Shown: positions 15,085 through 23,516 of the stretch, piece after piece
Position numbering within the stretch: the first letter of the stretch is position 1
Layout: each line of letters opens with the position of its first letter
Assembly (NCBI GenBank): GCA_026417895.1
Contig: JAOACJ010000015.1
Location: 1-41,527 of the forward strand
DNA length: 41,527 bases
Source: Patescibacteria group bacterium
Lineage (GTDB): Bacteria > Patescibacteriota > Patescibacteriia > UBA2591 > CALHIP01
Direction of reading: 5' to 3'
The notes under the pieces: generated by a model
What the model saw: only the letters and a program-made list of their open reading frames with translations
Told to the model about the DNA's origin: nothing
Database searches by the model: none
Made by a program: the position numbers and the translations under genes

Positions 15085-15786
15085 ATGACCAATATTCAGT
15101 CTTTAAATAAACGTAAAAAGAATGTTTTAAAAAAAATCGTAGAAGAATATATTAAAAAAGCGAAACCAATTAGCTCTGGCTTTCTTGCCAAAAAAGACTT
15201 CCCTCAACTCAGTTCAGCTACTGTCCGCAATGAAATGTTTGATTTAGCAAAAAGGGGTTTTCTTTTTCAACCTCATACCTCGGCTGGGAAAATACCAACC
15301 ATTCAGGCTTTTAAATTTTTTCTTGCAAATTTTCTCAGCGAAAAAGAAATTAGTGACCGAATTAAAAAAAGATTTCTAGAGATTAAAAATAAAATTTCTG
15401 AATCGAGAAAAAAAATCAAAGAATTAGCTAAGGAATTGGCCCGGCAAACTAAAGGAGCGGTGATTGTTGCTTTTGATAAAGATGATTATTTCTATACTGG
15501 TCTAAGTTATCTTTTTTCCCAACCAGAATTCAACAATATTTCTTTCGTTCACAATCTTTCTGAAGTTATTGACCATCTTGATCGGGTAATGAGCAATATT
15601 TTTGATCAGATTAAGGGGAGAGAAATTTTTATCGGAGAAGACAGTCCTTTTGGTGACAAATGCGGAGCTATTTTTGATCGATTAGAAATTGATGATAAGA
15701 AAATTATTCTGGGCCTTTTAGGACCTTTAAGGATGGACTATAATAAAAACTTAAGTCTAATGAATTTATTAAAAAAGATTTTATGA
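15085..15786 (+). CDS. hrcA: Heat-inducible transcription repressor HrcA (short form)
   Basis: 233 residues, against about 340 in most bacteria. The N-terminal winged helix is well conserved (RKKNVLKKIVEEYIKKAKPISSG, then LSSATVRNEMFDLAKRGFL, then PHTSAGKIPTIQAFKFF). The central GAF-like part and C terminus are present (IFIGEDSPFGDKCGAIFDRL, LGLLGPLRMDYNKNLSLMN), so roughly 100 internal residues, including most of the inserted dimerisation domain, are missing. It represses the operon through the CIRCE site upstream. It overlaps grpE by 4 bases. Confidence 0.92.
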   Translation: MTNIQSLNKRKKNVLKKIVEEYIKKAKPISSGFLAKKDFPQLSSATVRNEMFDLAKRGFLFQPHTSAGKIPTIQAFKFFLANFLSEKEISDRIKKRFLEIKNKISESRKKIKELAKELARQTKGAVIVAFDKDDYFYTGLSYLFSQPEFNNISFVHNLSEVIDHLDRVMSNIFDQIKGREIFIGEDSPFGDKCGAIFDRLEIDDKKIILGLLGPLRMDYNKNLSLMNLLKKIL

Positions 15787-16298
15787 TTTTTCAAAAAAAA
15801 GAAGAAATCAATAAATTAAAGGAGGAGGTCGAGTATTTAAAAAAAGAGATTGAAGAATTAAGAAAACAAAATAAAGAATATTTAAACGGTTGGCAGAGGG
15901 CTAAGGCAGATTATCTTAACCGAGAAAGAGAAATTGAGAGAGAAAGAAATGAATGGTTTGAATTTGCCAATTTAAACCTGATTTTAGAAATTTTACCCAT
16001 TTACGAACACTTCAATCAGGCCTTAGAGCATCAAAATAAAAATGAAGATTTTATTAAAGGCCTTGAACAAATAAAGAAACAATTTGAGGATTTATTTAAA
16101 AAATTAGGCGTAGAGAAGATAAAGACGGTTGGCGAGAAATTTAATCCAGAATTTCATGAAGTGGTGGAAAAAAGAGATGATGGCGATGAAATTATTGAAG
16201 AAATTAGTCCAGGCTATACAATAAACAATAAAGTCATTAAGGTAGCAAAAGTTGCGATTGGTAAAAGAAAAAATTTGGACGAAGAAATGACTGAATAA
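15783..16298 (+). CDS. grpE: Nucleotide exchange factor GrpE
   Basis: 171 residues. A long N-terminal coiled coil (residues 5-60, rich in Lys and Glu) carries NGWQRAKADYLNRERE. The conserved tail is LGVEKIKTVGEKFNPEFHEVV and the C-terminal beta domain ends VIKVAKVAIGK. GrpE releases ADP from DnaK. The ATG overlaps the hrcA stop (ATGA-type), so they are coupled. No Shine-Dalgarno sequence is needed for this arrangement. Confidence 0.95.
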   Translation: MIFQKKEEINKLKEEVEYLKKEIEELRKQNKEYLNGWQRAKADYLNREREIERERNEWFEFANLNLILEILPIYEHFNQALEHQNKNEDFIKGLEQIKKQFEDLFKKLGVEKIKTVGEKFNPEFHEVVEKRDDGDEIIEEISPGYTINNKVIKVAKVAIGKRKNLDEEMTE

Positions 16299-16363
16299 AA
16301 TTTACTAAAGGTCGATTTAATATAATTTCAAATTATTAATTTTAAGTTATTAATTTAAAACCT

Positions 16364-16810
16364 ATGGCATTAATTCCCTGGCGTCCTTGGCTTTGGCGGC
16401 CTTGGGAAGATATAGAAAGGCTGTTTGAAGATTGGAAAGAAGAATGGCCAGAAATTCGGGCAGCAGAATTTATTCCACCGGTTGATATTTATGAGAAAGG
16501 GGGTAATTTGGTTGTAGAGACTCCAATTACTGGCGTCGATCCGGAAAAGATTGAAGTTTTGGTTGAAAACAACAACCTAATTTTGAAAGGAAAGAGTGAA
16601 AAGAAATCGGAGGTAGAAGATAAGAATTATTACCGCAAAGAGGTGCGTTATGGAAGTTTTTATCGAGCTATTGGTTTGCCAACTAAGGTGATTGGTGATA
16701 AAGCGGAGGCAACGTATGAAGATGGTCTTTTAAGAATTACCATTCCCAAGGCAGAAGAAGTCAAGGAGAAAAAAATTAAAATTAAAATTAAAAAATCCGC
16801 AAAAAAATAA
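16364..16810 (+). CDS. Small heat-shock protein, Hsp20/alpha-crystallin family
   Basis: 148 residues. A Trp-rich N terminus (PWRPWLWRPWEDIERLFEDW) leads into the alpha-crystallin domain: PPVDIYEKGGNLVVETPITG, ENNNLILKGKSE, YYRKEVRYGSFYRAIGLP, and TYEDGLLRITIPK with the conserved G-L. A Lys-rich tail follows. It is an ATP-independent holdase. Its place between grpE and dnaK, in a CIRCE-controlled group, is uncommon. The 65-base gap upstream is AT-rich and shows loose 7-bp periodicity. Confidence 0.93.
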   Translation: MALIPWRPWLWRPWEDIERLFEDWKEEWPEIRAAEFIPPVDIYEKGGNLVVETPITGVDPEKIEVLVENNNLILKGKSEKKSEVEDKNYYRKEVRYGSFYRAIGLPTKVIGDKAEATYEDGLLRITIPKAEEVKEKKIKIKIKKSAKK

Positions 16811-16865
16811 TAATTAACTTGCGGACTACTCCGTTTTTTAGCGGAGTAGGGGCAAGTTAATTATT
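16809..16865 (+). other. Long hairpin between hsp20 and dnaK
   Basis: A 14-bp arm (16809-16822) pairs perfectly with 16852-16865. An inner CTACTCCG/CGGAGTAG stem (16826-16833 with 16842-16849) encloses a T6-containing loop. No T-run follows the hairpin, so it is not an ordinary terminator. A smaller alternative hairpin, CGGA-CTAC-TCCG followed by T6 (16822-16839), could form instead. It overlaps the hsp20 stop. It may protect or process the mRNA and set hsp20 versus dnaK levels. Confidence 0.75.
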
Positions 16866-16876
16866 CTGTAATTTTA

Positions 16877-16902
16877 CTACCATTTCCAAAAGAAAATGGT
16901 AG
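16877..16902 (+). other. Second hairpin, in the dnaK leader
   Basis: CTACCATTT (16877-16885) pairs with AAATGGTAG (16894-16902), loop of 8 bases. It ends 15 bases before the dnaK ATG and lies just upstream of a GAGGG that may act as a Shine-Dalgarno sequence. It could be a stabilising 5' stem after processing, or influence initiation of dnaK. Confidence 0.65.
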
Positions 16903-16917
16903 ATTGAGGGCAAAAAT

Positions 16918-18762
16918 ATGAGCAAAATTATTGGCATTGATCTAGGTACTTCAAATTCAGCGGCCGCTTATATTGAAGCCGGTCGACCTAAAATGATTCC
17001 TTCGGCTGAAGGAACAACTTTAGTCGGAGGTAAAGCTTTTCCTTCTGTAGTTGCTTTTACGAAAGATGGAGAACTGTTAGTCGGCGAACCTGCGCGTCGA
17101 CAGGCGGTTGCTAATCCTGAAGGAACAATTACAGCAGCGAAAAGAAAAATGGGCACAGATTTTAAATATAAAATTTTTGGTAAAGAATATACACCACAGC
17201 AAATTTCTGCCTTCATCCTGCAAAAAATCAAAAAGGATGCAGAATTATATTTAGGTGATAAAGTAGAAAAAGCAGTCATTACCGTCCCAGCTTATTTTGA
17301 CGACAGTCAAAGACAGGCGACCAAAGATGCCGGCGCCATTGCCGGTCTAGAGGTAATTAGGATTATTAATGAACCGACGGCGGCGGCATTGGCTTATGGT
17401 TTGGATAAAGTTCAGGAAAAAGATCAGCAAGTTTTGGTTTTTGATTTTGGTGGTGGTACTTTAGATGTGACGATTATGAATTTTGGCGGTGGAGTCTTTG
17501 AAGTTCTTTCAACTTCAGGTGATACCCAGTTGGGTGGTACCGATATGGATAACATATTGATTGATTATATTGTTGAGGAATTCAAAAAAACTGAAAATAT
17601 TGATTTAAGGAAAGATAAGATGGCTATGCAGAGAATTCGTGAAGCAGCCGAAAAAGCAAAAATTGAACTTTCTTCTGTTTTAGAAACAGAAATAAATTTA
17701 CCCTTTATTACAGCCACTTCTGAAGGACCAAGACATCTTTTGATGAAGATTACACGAGCAAAATTGGAGAATTTAGTTAGACCAGTTATTGAGAGATGTC
17801 GTGGGCCATTAGAGCGGGCCTTGGCAGATGCAAAATTAACACCTCAGGATATTGAAAAAATTATTTTAGTTGGTGGACCAACAAGAATGCCAATTGTTCA
17901 GAAATTTTTGGAAGATTATTTTGGGCCAAAAATTGAGCGCGGCATTGACCCAATGGAATGCGTAGCAATGGGTGCGGCTATTCAAGCAGCAGTTTTAGCC
18001 GGTGATACAGAAGTTAAAGAGGTTCAGTTGCTTGATGTTACACCCTTGACCTTAGGGATTGAAACTTTGGGTGGGGTTATGACGCCTCTGATTGAAAGAA
18101 ACACGACAATTCCGACCTCAAAGAGTCAAATTTTTTCCACCGCGGCTGATAATCAAACCTCAGTGGAAATTCATGTTTTACAAGGTGAACGACCGATGGC
18201 TCAAGATAACCGAACCTTAGGTCGGTTTATTTTAGACGGTATTCCGCCAGCGCCACGTGGTGTACCACAGATTGAGGTGACTTTTGATATTGATGCTGAT
18301 GGAATTTTAACCGTTAGAGCTAAAGATAAGGCGACAAATAGAGAGCAACACATTGTCATTCGAGATTCTAAAGCCCTTTCTAAAGAAGAGATTGAAAGAA
18401 TGAAAAAAGAAGCCGAGAAATTTGCTGCTGAAGATAGGAAAAAGAAAGAATTAATTGATCTAAAAAATCAAGCCGATGCTTTAATTTATAGTGCTGAAAA
18501 AACATTAAGAGATTTTGCTGGCAAAATTAAAGAAGAGGATAAGAAGACGATTGAGGAGAAAATTGCCGAATTAAAAAAAGTAACAACCGGCAACGAAATG
18601 GAATTAATTAAAAAATCAATGGACGAACTTTCACAAGCCATTCAAAAAATTGGCATGGAATTATATAGAGAACAAGCCCAGCAAAGATCTTCAGAAACGG
18701 GCGAAAAAAAAGAAGAAAAAAAAGATGAGGGACCGATTGAGGGAGAATATGAAGAAAAATAA
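16918..18762 (+). CDS. dnaK: Chaperone DnaK (Hsp70)
   Basis: 614 residues. Nucleotide-binding domain: [75 protein letters not shown]. Substrate-binding domain: [46 protein letters not shown], then a helical lid. The C terminus ends [11 protein letters not shown]-like and acidic, as is common for DnaK. It is the central ATP-driven chaperone, working with GrpE and DnaJ. dnaJ lies 3.5 kb further on, separated by membrane-protein and ABC-exporter genes. GAGGG at 16906-16910 is a possible ribosome-binding site. Confidence 0.97.
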   Translation: MSKIIGIDLGTSNSAAAYIEAGRPKMIPSAEGTTLVGGKAFPSVVAFTKDGELLVGEPARRQAVANPEGTITAAKRKMGTDFKYKIFGKEYTPQQISAFILQKIKKDAELYLGDKVEKAVITVPAYFDDSQRQATKDAGAIAGLEVIRIINEPTAAALAYGLDKVQEKDQQVLVFDFGGGTLDVTIMNFGGGVFEVLSTSGDTQLGGTDMDNILIDYIVEEFKKTENIDLRKDKMAMQRIREAAEKAKIELSSVLETEINLPFITATSEGPRHLLMKITRAKLENLVRPVIERCRGPLERALADAKLTPQDIEKIILVGGPTRMPIVQKFLEDYFGPKIERGIDPMECVAMGAAIQAAVLAGDTEVKEVQLLDVTPLTLGIETLGGVMTPLIERNTTIPTSKSQIFSTAADNQTSVEIHVLQGERPMAQDNRTLGRFILDGIPPAPRGVPQIEVTFDIDADGILTVRAKDKATNREQHIVIRDSKALSKEEIERMKKEAEKFAAEDRKKKELIDLKNQADALIYSAEKTLRDFAGKIKEEDKKTIEEKIAELKKVTTGNEMELIKKSMDELSQAIQKIGMELYREQAQQRSSETGEKKEEKKDEGPIEGEYEEK

Positions 18763-18821
18763 AAAATTAGATCCCAAATGTAATGTCAATGTAAAGAAAA
18801 TGAAATAATTTTAGATTTTGG

Positions 18822-18856
18822 TTTGTCATTTTGATTTTTGCATTTTGTATTTTTGA
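18822..18856 (+). repeat. Near-heptad T-rich repeat upstream of a membrane-protein gene
   Basis: Units such as TTTTGAT, TTTTGCA and TTTTGTA follow each other with G residues 7-8 bases apart (18825, 18833, 18840, 18847, 18855). It fills the dnaK to membrane-protein gap, and no promoter is obvious there. Confidence 0.45.
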
Positions 18857-18864
18857 TTATTATT

Positions 18865-19902
18865 GTGTCCCAATCTTCAACAATTAAGACTTTTATTTTT
18901 ATCACCCTGCTTTTAATTTTTGCTTTTTTGTTTTGGCAGAAATTAGCCTTTGTTTATCTTCAAAGAAATTTAAACCTGTCTTCCTTACTTTGGTTAGGGG
19001 CGTGGTTTTTGTTCTTTCTGATTTTTCTTTTATTTTTTTCTCTTTTAGTTGAATCAAAGTTACTGATTTTGGTTGTCTATTTTTTGACTTTGACAATTTT
19101 CTTCTGCTTTTTTTCTTTTCATTATGCTTTACTCATTGGTTTAGCGATCCTTTTTTTAATTTTTATTCTTAGCCGTGCCTTAATGCAAAAAGAAAGAAAC
19201 AATCATCTGAAAATTTCCATAATTCAAATTTTTAAAAAGGGCTTACCTTTGATTTTAACTTTTTTTGCTCTTTTTTTCGCCCTTTTAAGTTATTTTTATC
19301 CCCTCATTAAAATTGATCAGAAGGGTATCAGTTTATCACCGCAGATTTTAGAATGGCTGCTTCAGCCCTTGACTAAAAATACCGGCAATCTTCTGCCGTT
19401 TTTTGAGCCAGAAATGACCATTAACGAAACAATTGCCATGACCATAGCAATGCAAAAACCAGATTTAAGCAAACTTTCGCCAGAGATTCTTAAAAAATTC
19501 CAGGGGAGAAAAATAACGGAAATTAATCCAGAGGAACTTTTAAAAGATCCGGAAGTCGTTGCCATTTTAAAAAACCAGGCTAAAAAAATTGATCCACTGA
19601 CGGTTATTCAGCAAAGAAACGAATTAGCTAAAAATTTAGGTTTAGAATTAAAGGGAAATGAAAAAATAGCTGAAATTATTAATCAAATAGCTAGTAAAAA
19701 ACTGAATAATTTACTCGGTCCTTACCTCAAATATTTACCCATCATTTTCGCCCTTTTAACCTTCTTTCTTTTGAAAATTATTTTTGTTCCATTTTCTTGG
19801 TTGGTGATAGGAATGAGTTTATTATTTTTTCAAATCCTTTTAATTTTCCGCCTTGTGCGTATTGAAAAAGTGATGAAAGAGGGAGAAGATGTAAGGTTAT
19901 AA
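18865..19902 (+). CDS. Multi-pass membrane protein of unknown function
   Basis: 345 residues if the GTG at 18865 is used; an in-frame TTG at 18838 is the alternative and there is no ATG near the N terminus. Hydrophobic segments are near residues 8-25, 40-60, 64-83, 87-105 and 125-146, then a soluble region of about 130 residues, then two more near 285-303 and 305-325. The soluble part carries short Pro-Glu-Leu motifs (LSPEILKKFQGRKITEINPEELLKDP in pieces) and may face outside. No family was recognised. It follows dnaK and abuts another membrane gene, so the two may be one unit. Confidence 0.65.
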   Translation: MSQSSTIKTFIFITLLLIFAFLFWQKLAFVYLQRNLNLSSLLWLGAWFLFFLIFLLFFSLLVESKLLILVVYFLTLTIFFCFFSFHYALLIGLAILFLIFILSRALMQKERNNHLKISIIQIFKKGLPLILTFFALFFALLSYFYPLIKIDQKGISLSPQILEWLLQPLTKNTGNLLPFFEPEMTINETIAMTIAMQKPDLSKLSPEILKKFQGRKITEINPEELLKDPEVVAILKNQAKKIDPLTVIQQRNELAKNLGLELKGNEKIAEIINQIASKKLNNLLGPYLKYLPIIFALLTFFLLKIIFVPFSWLVIGMSLLFFQILLIFRLVRIEKVMKEGEDVRL

Positions 19903-19903
19903 A

Positions 19904-20143
19904 TTGCTAATAATAATTCGATTGAAAAAATATGATCTCTTTCAGATTATTCAGATTATTGGTTTACTATTCAATTTCATTGGCACAATTTTATTATTGA
20001 CATCCAACTTACAGATGGAAGAAGATAGAGAAACTGGTATTACATTTTTTAAACAAAATAAAAAATTATCTTTTATTGGCATTTTATTTTTGGCATTTGG
20101 TTTTCTTCTTCAAATAATTTATTCTTTTCTCGTTTTAAAATAA
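19904..20143 (+). CDS. Small two-helix membrane protein, unknown
   Basis: 79 residues from a TTG one base after the previous stop; no ATG is available before residue 38. Two hydrophobic helices (about residues 15-35 and 55-76) flank a short charged loop (MEEDRETGITFFKQNKK). The tight spacing with both neighbours suggests co-transcription. The family is not recognised, and a short hydrophobic frame with a weak start may also be spurious. Confidence 0.5.
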   Translation: MLIIIRLKKYDLFQIIQIIGLLFNFIGTILLLTSNLQMEEDRETGITFFKQNKKLSFIGILFLAFGFLLQIIYSFLVLK

Positions 20144-20146
20144 AAA

Positions 20147-20574
20147 ATGAAAAATAAAGAAAAGATTCTCTGTAGTGCCTGTCTGTTAGGAATTAAATGT
20201 CGATACGATGGGAAAAGTAAAAAGAATAAAAAAGTTTTAGCTTTAGCAAAAAAGATAACTTTGATTCCGGTTTGTCCAGAACAATTGGGTGGCTTATCAA
20301 CACCAAGAGAACCAGCCGAGATAAAAGGAAAGAAAGTGATAACCAGATCAGGCAAAGATATAACAGATATTTTTTAAAAGGCGCCAAAGAAGTTTTGAAA
20401 ATTACTCAATTACTCGGCATCAGAAAAGCCATTTTCAAACAATGTAGTCCATCTTGTGGTTGTGGTCAAATTTATGACGGTAGTTTTTCGGATAAAATTA
20501 TTAAAGGTGATGGCGTAACGACCAAATTATTAAAGAAACATAATATCAAAATAATTTCCGAAGAAGATTTATAA
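20147..20574 (+). pseudogene. DUF523 protein gene interrupted by a -1 frameshift at T6
   Basis: The first frame (20147-20377) encodes SACLLGIKCRYDGKSKKNKK, PVCPEQLGGLSTPREPAEI and GKDITDIF, then TAA. The -1 frame continues FLKGAKEVLKI, FKQCSPSCGCGQIYDGSFSDKIIKGDGV and ends at 20574. Joined together they make one complete DUF523 protein of about 142 residues with all conserved Cys. The break falls in a run of six T at 20370-20375; one extra T would restore the frame. It may be a real mutation, a sequencing or assembly indel, or slippage that yields full-length protein. The function of DUF523 is unknown. Confidence 0.85.
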
Positions 20575-20678
20575 AAACGACACTCTTATATTCTTAAAAA
20601 GGTTGGAATGTTCTAAGATCAATAAAAACTTGAGGAAGGTCTAGTGAAATAAAATTCTAATATTCTACAGAGTAAAAT

Positions 20679-21470
20679 ATGAGTATTATTGAAGTCAATG
20701 GACTGACAAAAAATTTTAAAGATTGTATAGCTGTTGATAATATTTCTTTTAGTGTTGAGAAAGGAGAAATTTTTGCTTTTCTTGGGCCGAATGGTGCCGG
20801 CAAGACGACAACAATTAAAATATTAACAACCTTACTTAGACCAAGTTCAGGCCAAGTTATTATTAATGGTAATGATGTTATAAAAAATCAATCAGACACA
20901 AGACAAGCCTTTGGTATTGTTTTTCAAGATCCAAGTTTAGATGACGAACTGACCGTCTATGAAAATATGTATTTCCACGCTGTTTTATATGGTATGCCAA
21001 AAAAAATTTATCAGCCACGAATTGAAGAACTTTTAAAATTTGTTGAATTATGGGATCGTCGAGATGAATTAGTTAAAAATTTTTCTGGCGGTATGAAGCG
21101 TCGTTTGGAAATCAGTCGTGGTCTTCTCCATCACCCCAAGATTATTTTTTTAGATGAGCCAACACTCGGTCTTGATCCGCAAACTCGTCAGCACATATGG
21201 GCTTATGTTAAAAAAATCAATCAAGAAGAGGGGATCACTATTTTTTTTACCACTCACTATATGGAAGAAGCGGAAAAAATGGCTAATCGGATTGCCATCA
21301 TTGATCAAGGAAAGATTATCGCTATTGGTACTGTTGAAGAAATAAAAAGAAAGACAAAAACAAATTCATTAGAAGAAGCTTTTTTGGCTTTGACTGGCCA
21401 TGTGATTCGTGAACAAAGTGGCAATGCTGTGGAAAATCTGAGAATGCGACATCGAGTTTGGCGGAGATAA
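20679..21470 (+). CDS. ABC-2 type transporter ATP-binding protein (DrrA-like)
   Basis: 263 residues. Walker A GPNGAGKTTT near residue 38, Q-loop VFQDPSLDDELTV, signature NFSGGMKRRLEISRGLLH, Walker B IIFLDEPTLGLDP, and switch His in FFTTHYMEEAE. The SLEEAFLALTGH motif near the C terminus is typical of the DrrA/daunorubicin-resistance-type export family. It pairs with the permease 16 bases downstream to form an exporter; the substrate is unknown (lipid, glycolipid or drug-like compound). The C-terminal tail RMRHRVWRR is basic. Confidence 0.93.
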   Translation: MSIIEVNGLTKNFKDCIAVDNISFSVEKGEIFAFLGPNGAGKTTTIKILTTLLRPSSGQVIINGNDVIKNQSDTRQAFGIVFQDPSLDDELTVYENMYFHAVLYGMPKKIYQPRIEELLKFVELWDRRDELVKNFSGGMKRRLEISRGLLHHPKIIFLDEPTLGLDPQTRQHIWAYVKKINQEEGITIFFTTHYMEEAEKMANRIAIIDQGKIIAIGTVEEIKRKTKTNSLEEAFLALTGHVIREQSGNAVENLRMRHRVWRR

Positions 21471-21486
21471 CCTTTCTTAGAAAATT

Positions 21487-22233
21487 ATGAATACCATTTA
21501 CATTCTTTGGTTGAGACAATTAAAAAGATATTTTCGTTCAAGGTCAAGAATTATTGGTTCTTTAGGTCAACCCTTGCTTTTTCTAGTCGCTTTGGGTTTT
21601 GGTTTTGGGCCAATCTTTCAGAAAGCCGGTGGTGGTAATTATATTGAATTTTTGACACCAGGTATTATCGCAATGAGTATTCTTTTTTTGGCGATTTTTT
21701 CTGGGATTGAAATTATTTGGGATAGACAATTTGGATTTTTAAAAGAAACTTTAGTCGCGCCGGTTTCAAGATTAAAAATTATGATTGGTCGAACCCTGGG
21801 CGGAGCAACCGTTGCTGTACTTCAGGGTTTGATTGTTTTAATCCTTTCTTTTATTATCGGCTTTCGACCGCTTAGTTGGACGATAATGCCCTTGGCGTTA
21901 GTTTTTATGTTTCTAATCGCCCTGCTATTTACTGCTTTTGGCACGGCTGTTGCTTCAAAAATGACCGATATGCATGGTTTTCAATTAATTATAAATTTTA
22001 TTGTAATGCCAATTTTCTTCTTATCTGGCGCTCTTTTTCCAATCCAAGGATTACCAAAAATAATTGCAATGGCCGTTTCGGTTAATCCATTGGCTTATGG
22101 CGTTGATGGTCTACGTGGTTCTTTGCTTGGTGTATCCCAATTTGGCCTTTTGCCCGATTTTTTCATTTTAGGAATCGTTACGATTATTTTATTATCTATT
22201 GGTAGTTATCTTTTTTCAAAAATAGAAATTTAA
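21487..22233 (+). CDS. ABC-2 type transporter permease (DrrB-like)
   Basis: 248 residues with about six membrane helices. [20 protein letters not shown] at the N terminus, the [18 protein letters not shown] segment, and [34 protein letters not shown] are characteristic of ABC-2/DrrB permeases. It is placed directly after its ATPase and 10 bases before dnaJ, so dnaJ may be read from the same transcript. Confidence 0.92.
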   Translation: MNTIYILWLRQLKRYFRSRSRIIGSLGQPLLFLVALGFGFGPIFQKAGGGNYIEFLTPGIIAMSILFLAIFSGIEIIWDRQFGFLKETLVAPVSRLKIMIGRTLGGATVAVLQGLIVLILSFIIGFRPLSWTIMPLALVFMFLIALLFTAFGTAVASKMTDMHGFQLIINFIVMPIFFLSGALFPIQGLPKIIAMAVSVNPLAYGVDGLRGSLLGVSQFGLLPDFFILGIVTIILLSIGSYLFSKIEI

Positions 22234-22243
22234 TTATCAAAAT

Positions 22244-23383
22244 ATGTCTAGCGATTATTACAAAATTCTTGGTGTTTCAAGAGATGCTTCGCCAGAAGAG
22301 ATTAAGCGGGCTTATCGGGAATTGGTCCAAAAATATCATCCAGATAAATACTATGGCAAACCAGAATATAAGGAAATGAATGAGAAATTTAAACAAATTA
22401 ATGAGGCTTATCAAGTTCTTTCTGATCCAGAAAAAAGAAGAATGTATGATCAGTATGGCCCGGCCTTCGAACAAGCACGAGCAACTGGCGGTTTTGCTGG
22501 TTTTGATGGGTTTAGAGATTGGGCAACCTGGGCTGAGGCGATGAAAGATGCTGGCCAAGACTTTTCTTTTGATTTTGGTGATTTTGGTTTTGGTAATTTA
22601 GGGGATATCTTTGAAGATTTTTTCGGTGTCAGAACAGAAACTAGACGACGAGCTAGGCGCGGTCGTGATCTTCATCTGGAAGTGACGATTGATTTTCGCG
22701 AGGCGATTTTTGGTAGTGAAAAAGAAATTTCTTTAGATAAATTTAATTTATGTCCTGAATGTTTCGGCAGTGGGATAGCCAAAGATTCTAAATTTATCAC
22801 TTGTTCAAACTGTCATGGTTCAGGGCAAATTTCAAAAGTTCAATCAACATTTTTTGGCCAAATAAGAACAACAACTACTTGTTCAAAATGTGGCGGCGAA
22901 GGGAAAATAGCTGAAAAAAAATGTTCAAGATGCAATGGCGAGGGTCGAATTCGAGAAAGAAAAATTTTAAAAATTAAAATTCCAGCTGGTATTGATGAAG
23001 GTGAAACAATTATTTTAAGGGGCCAGGGCGAGGCAGGAGTCAAAGGAGCGGCGGCTGGTAATTTATATCTGACTTTTCATATTAAACCGGACCCAATTTT
23101 TAAAAGAAAGGGTCAAGATATTTTGTCTGAAGAAGAAATTTCCATCTCCCAAGCCGTTTTAGGCGGAAAAGTTAAGGTTAAGACCTTAGAAGGTGAGGTG
23201 ATTTTGAAAATTCCTCCTGGTACCAAACCTGGCCAAGTTTTTAAATTAAAAGGAAAAGGTGTGCCCTATCTAAAAGGTCGTGGTCGCGGCGATCAATTAG
23301 TAACTATTCATATTAAAATTCCAAAAACTTTAACAAGAAAACAAAAAGAACTATTGGAAGAATTACAAAATGAAGGCTTGTAA
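22244..23383 (+). CDS. dnaJ: Chaperone DnaJ (Hsp40)
   Basis: 379 residues. The J domain covers residues 1-70 with HPD at 32-34. A Gly/Phe-rich linker follows ([24 protein letters not shown]). The four zinc-finger repeats [24 protein letters not shown] and CSRCNGEG are intact. C-terminal substrate domains contain [20 protein letters not shown] and [19 protein letters not shown]. It delivers clients to DnaK and stimulates its ATPase. No CIRCE site lies in front of it, and its position behind an ABC exporter is unusual. Confidence 0.96.
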   Translation: MSSDYYKILGVSRDASPEEIKRAYRELVQKYHPDKYYGKPEYKEMNEKFKQINEAYQVLSDPEKRRMYDQYGPAFEQARATGGFAGFDGFRDWATWAEAMKDAGQDFSFDFGDFGFGNLGDIFEDFFGVRTETRRRARRGRDLHLEVTIDFREAIFGSEKEISLDKFNLCPECFGSGIAKDSKFITCSNCHGSGQISKVQSTFFGQIRTTTTCSKCGGEGKIAEKKCSRCNGEGRIRERKILKIKIPAGIDEGETIILRGQGEAGVKGAAAGNLYLTFHIKPDPIFKRKGQDILSEEEISISQAVLGGKVKVKTLEGEVILKIPPGTKPGQVFKLKGKGVPYLKGRGRGDQLVTIHIKIPKTLTRKQKELLEELQNEGL

Positions 23384-23384
23384 A

Positions 23385-23470
23385 TGATCTCATAGACCAT
23401 TGATTGAGGGCTGAAAATTGGAGGGTATAAATTTGATAAACTATTTTTAAAAGAAGGCCTAATGAGATCA
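23385..23470 (+). other. Possible structured RNA or large inverted repeat after dnaJ
   Basis: TGATCTCAT (23385-23393) and ATGAGATCA (23462-23470) are perfect 9-bp inverted repeats 68 bases apart. The pairing can extend inward (AGACC with GGCCT, one mismatch, one bulged A). The interior is purine-rich (GAGGGC, GGAGGG). No known RNA family was recognised. Confidence 0.4.
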
Positions 23471-23480
23471 AGAGAACGAA

Positions 23481-23508
23481 TTGACTAAAGATAAAATTAT
23501 ATTAGAAT
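23481..23508 (+). promoter_or_regulatory. Promoter of the DUF8128-like gene
   Basis: TTGACT (23481-23486), a 16-bp spacer, TAGAAT (23503-23508). The ATG lies 8 bases downstream, so the leader is at most a few bases, although AAAGGAT precedes the start. Confidence 0.65.
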
Positions 23509-23516
23509 GAAAGGAT

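Noticed and set aside
20575-20678. Promoter before the ABC exporter operon
   Set aside because: TTGAGG and TAAAAT are present but only 14 bp apart, and no better pair was found.
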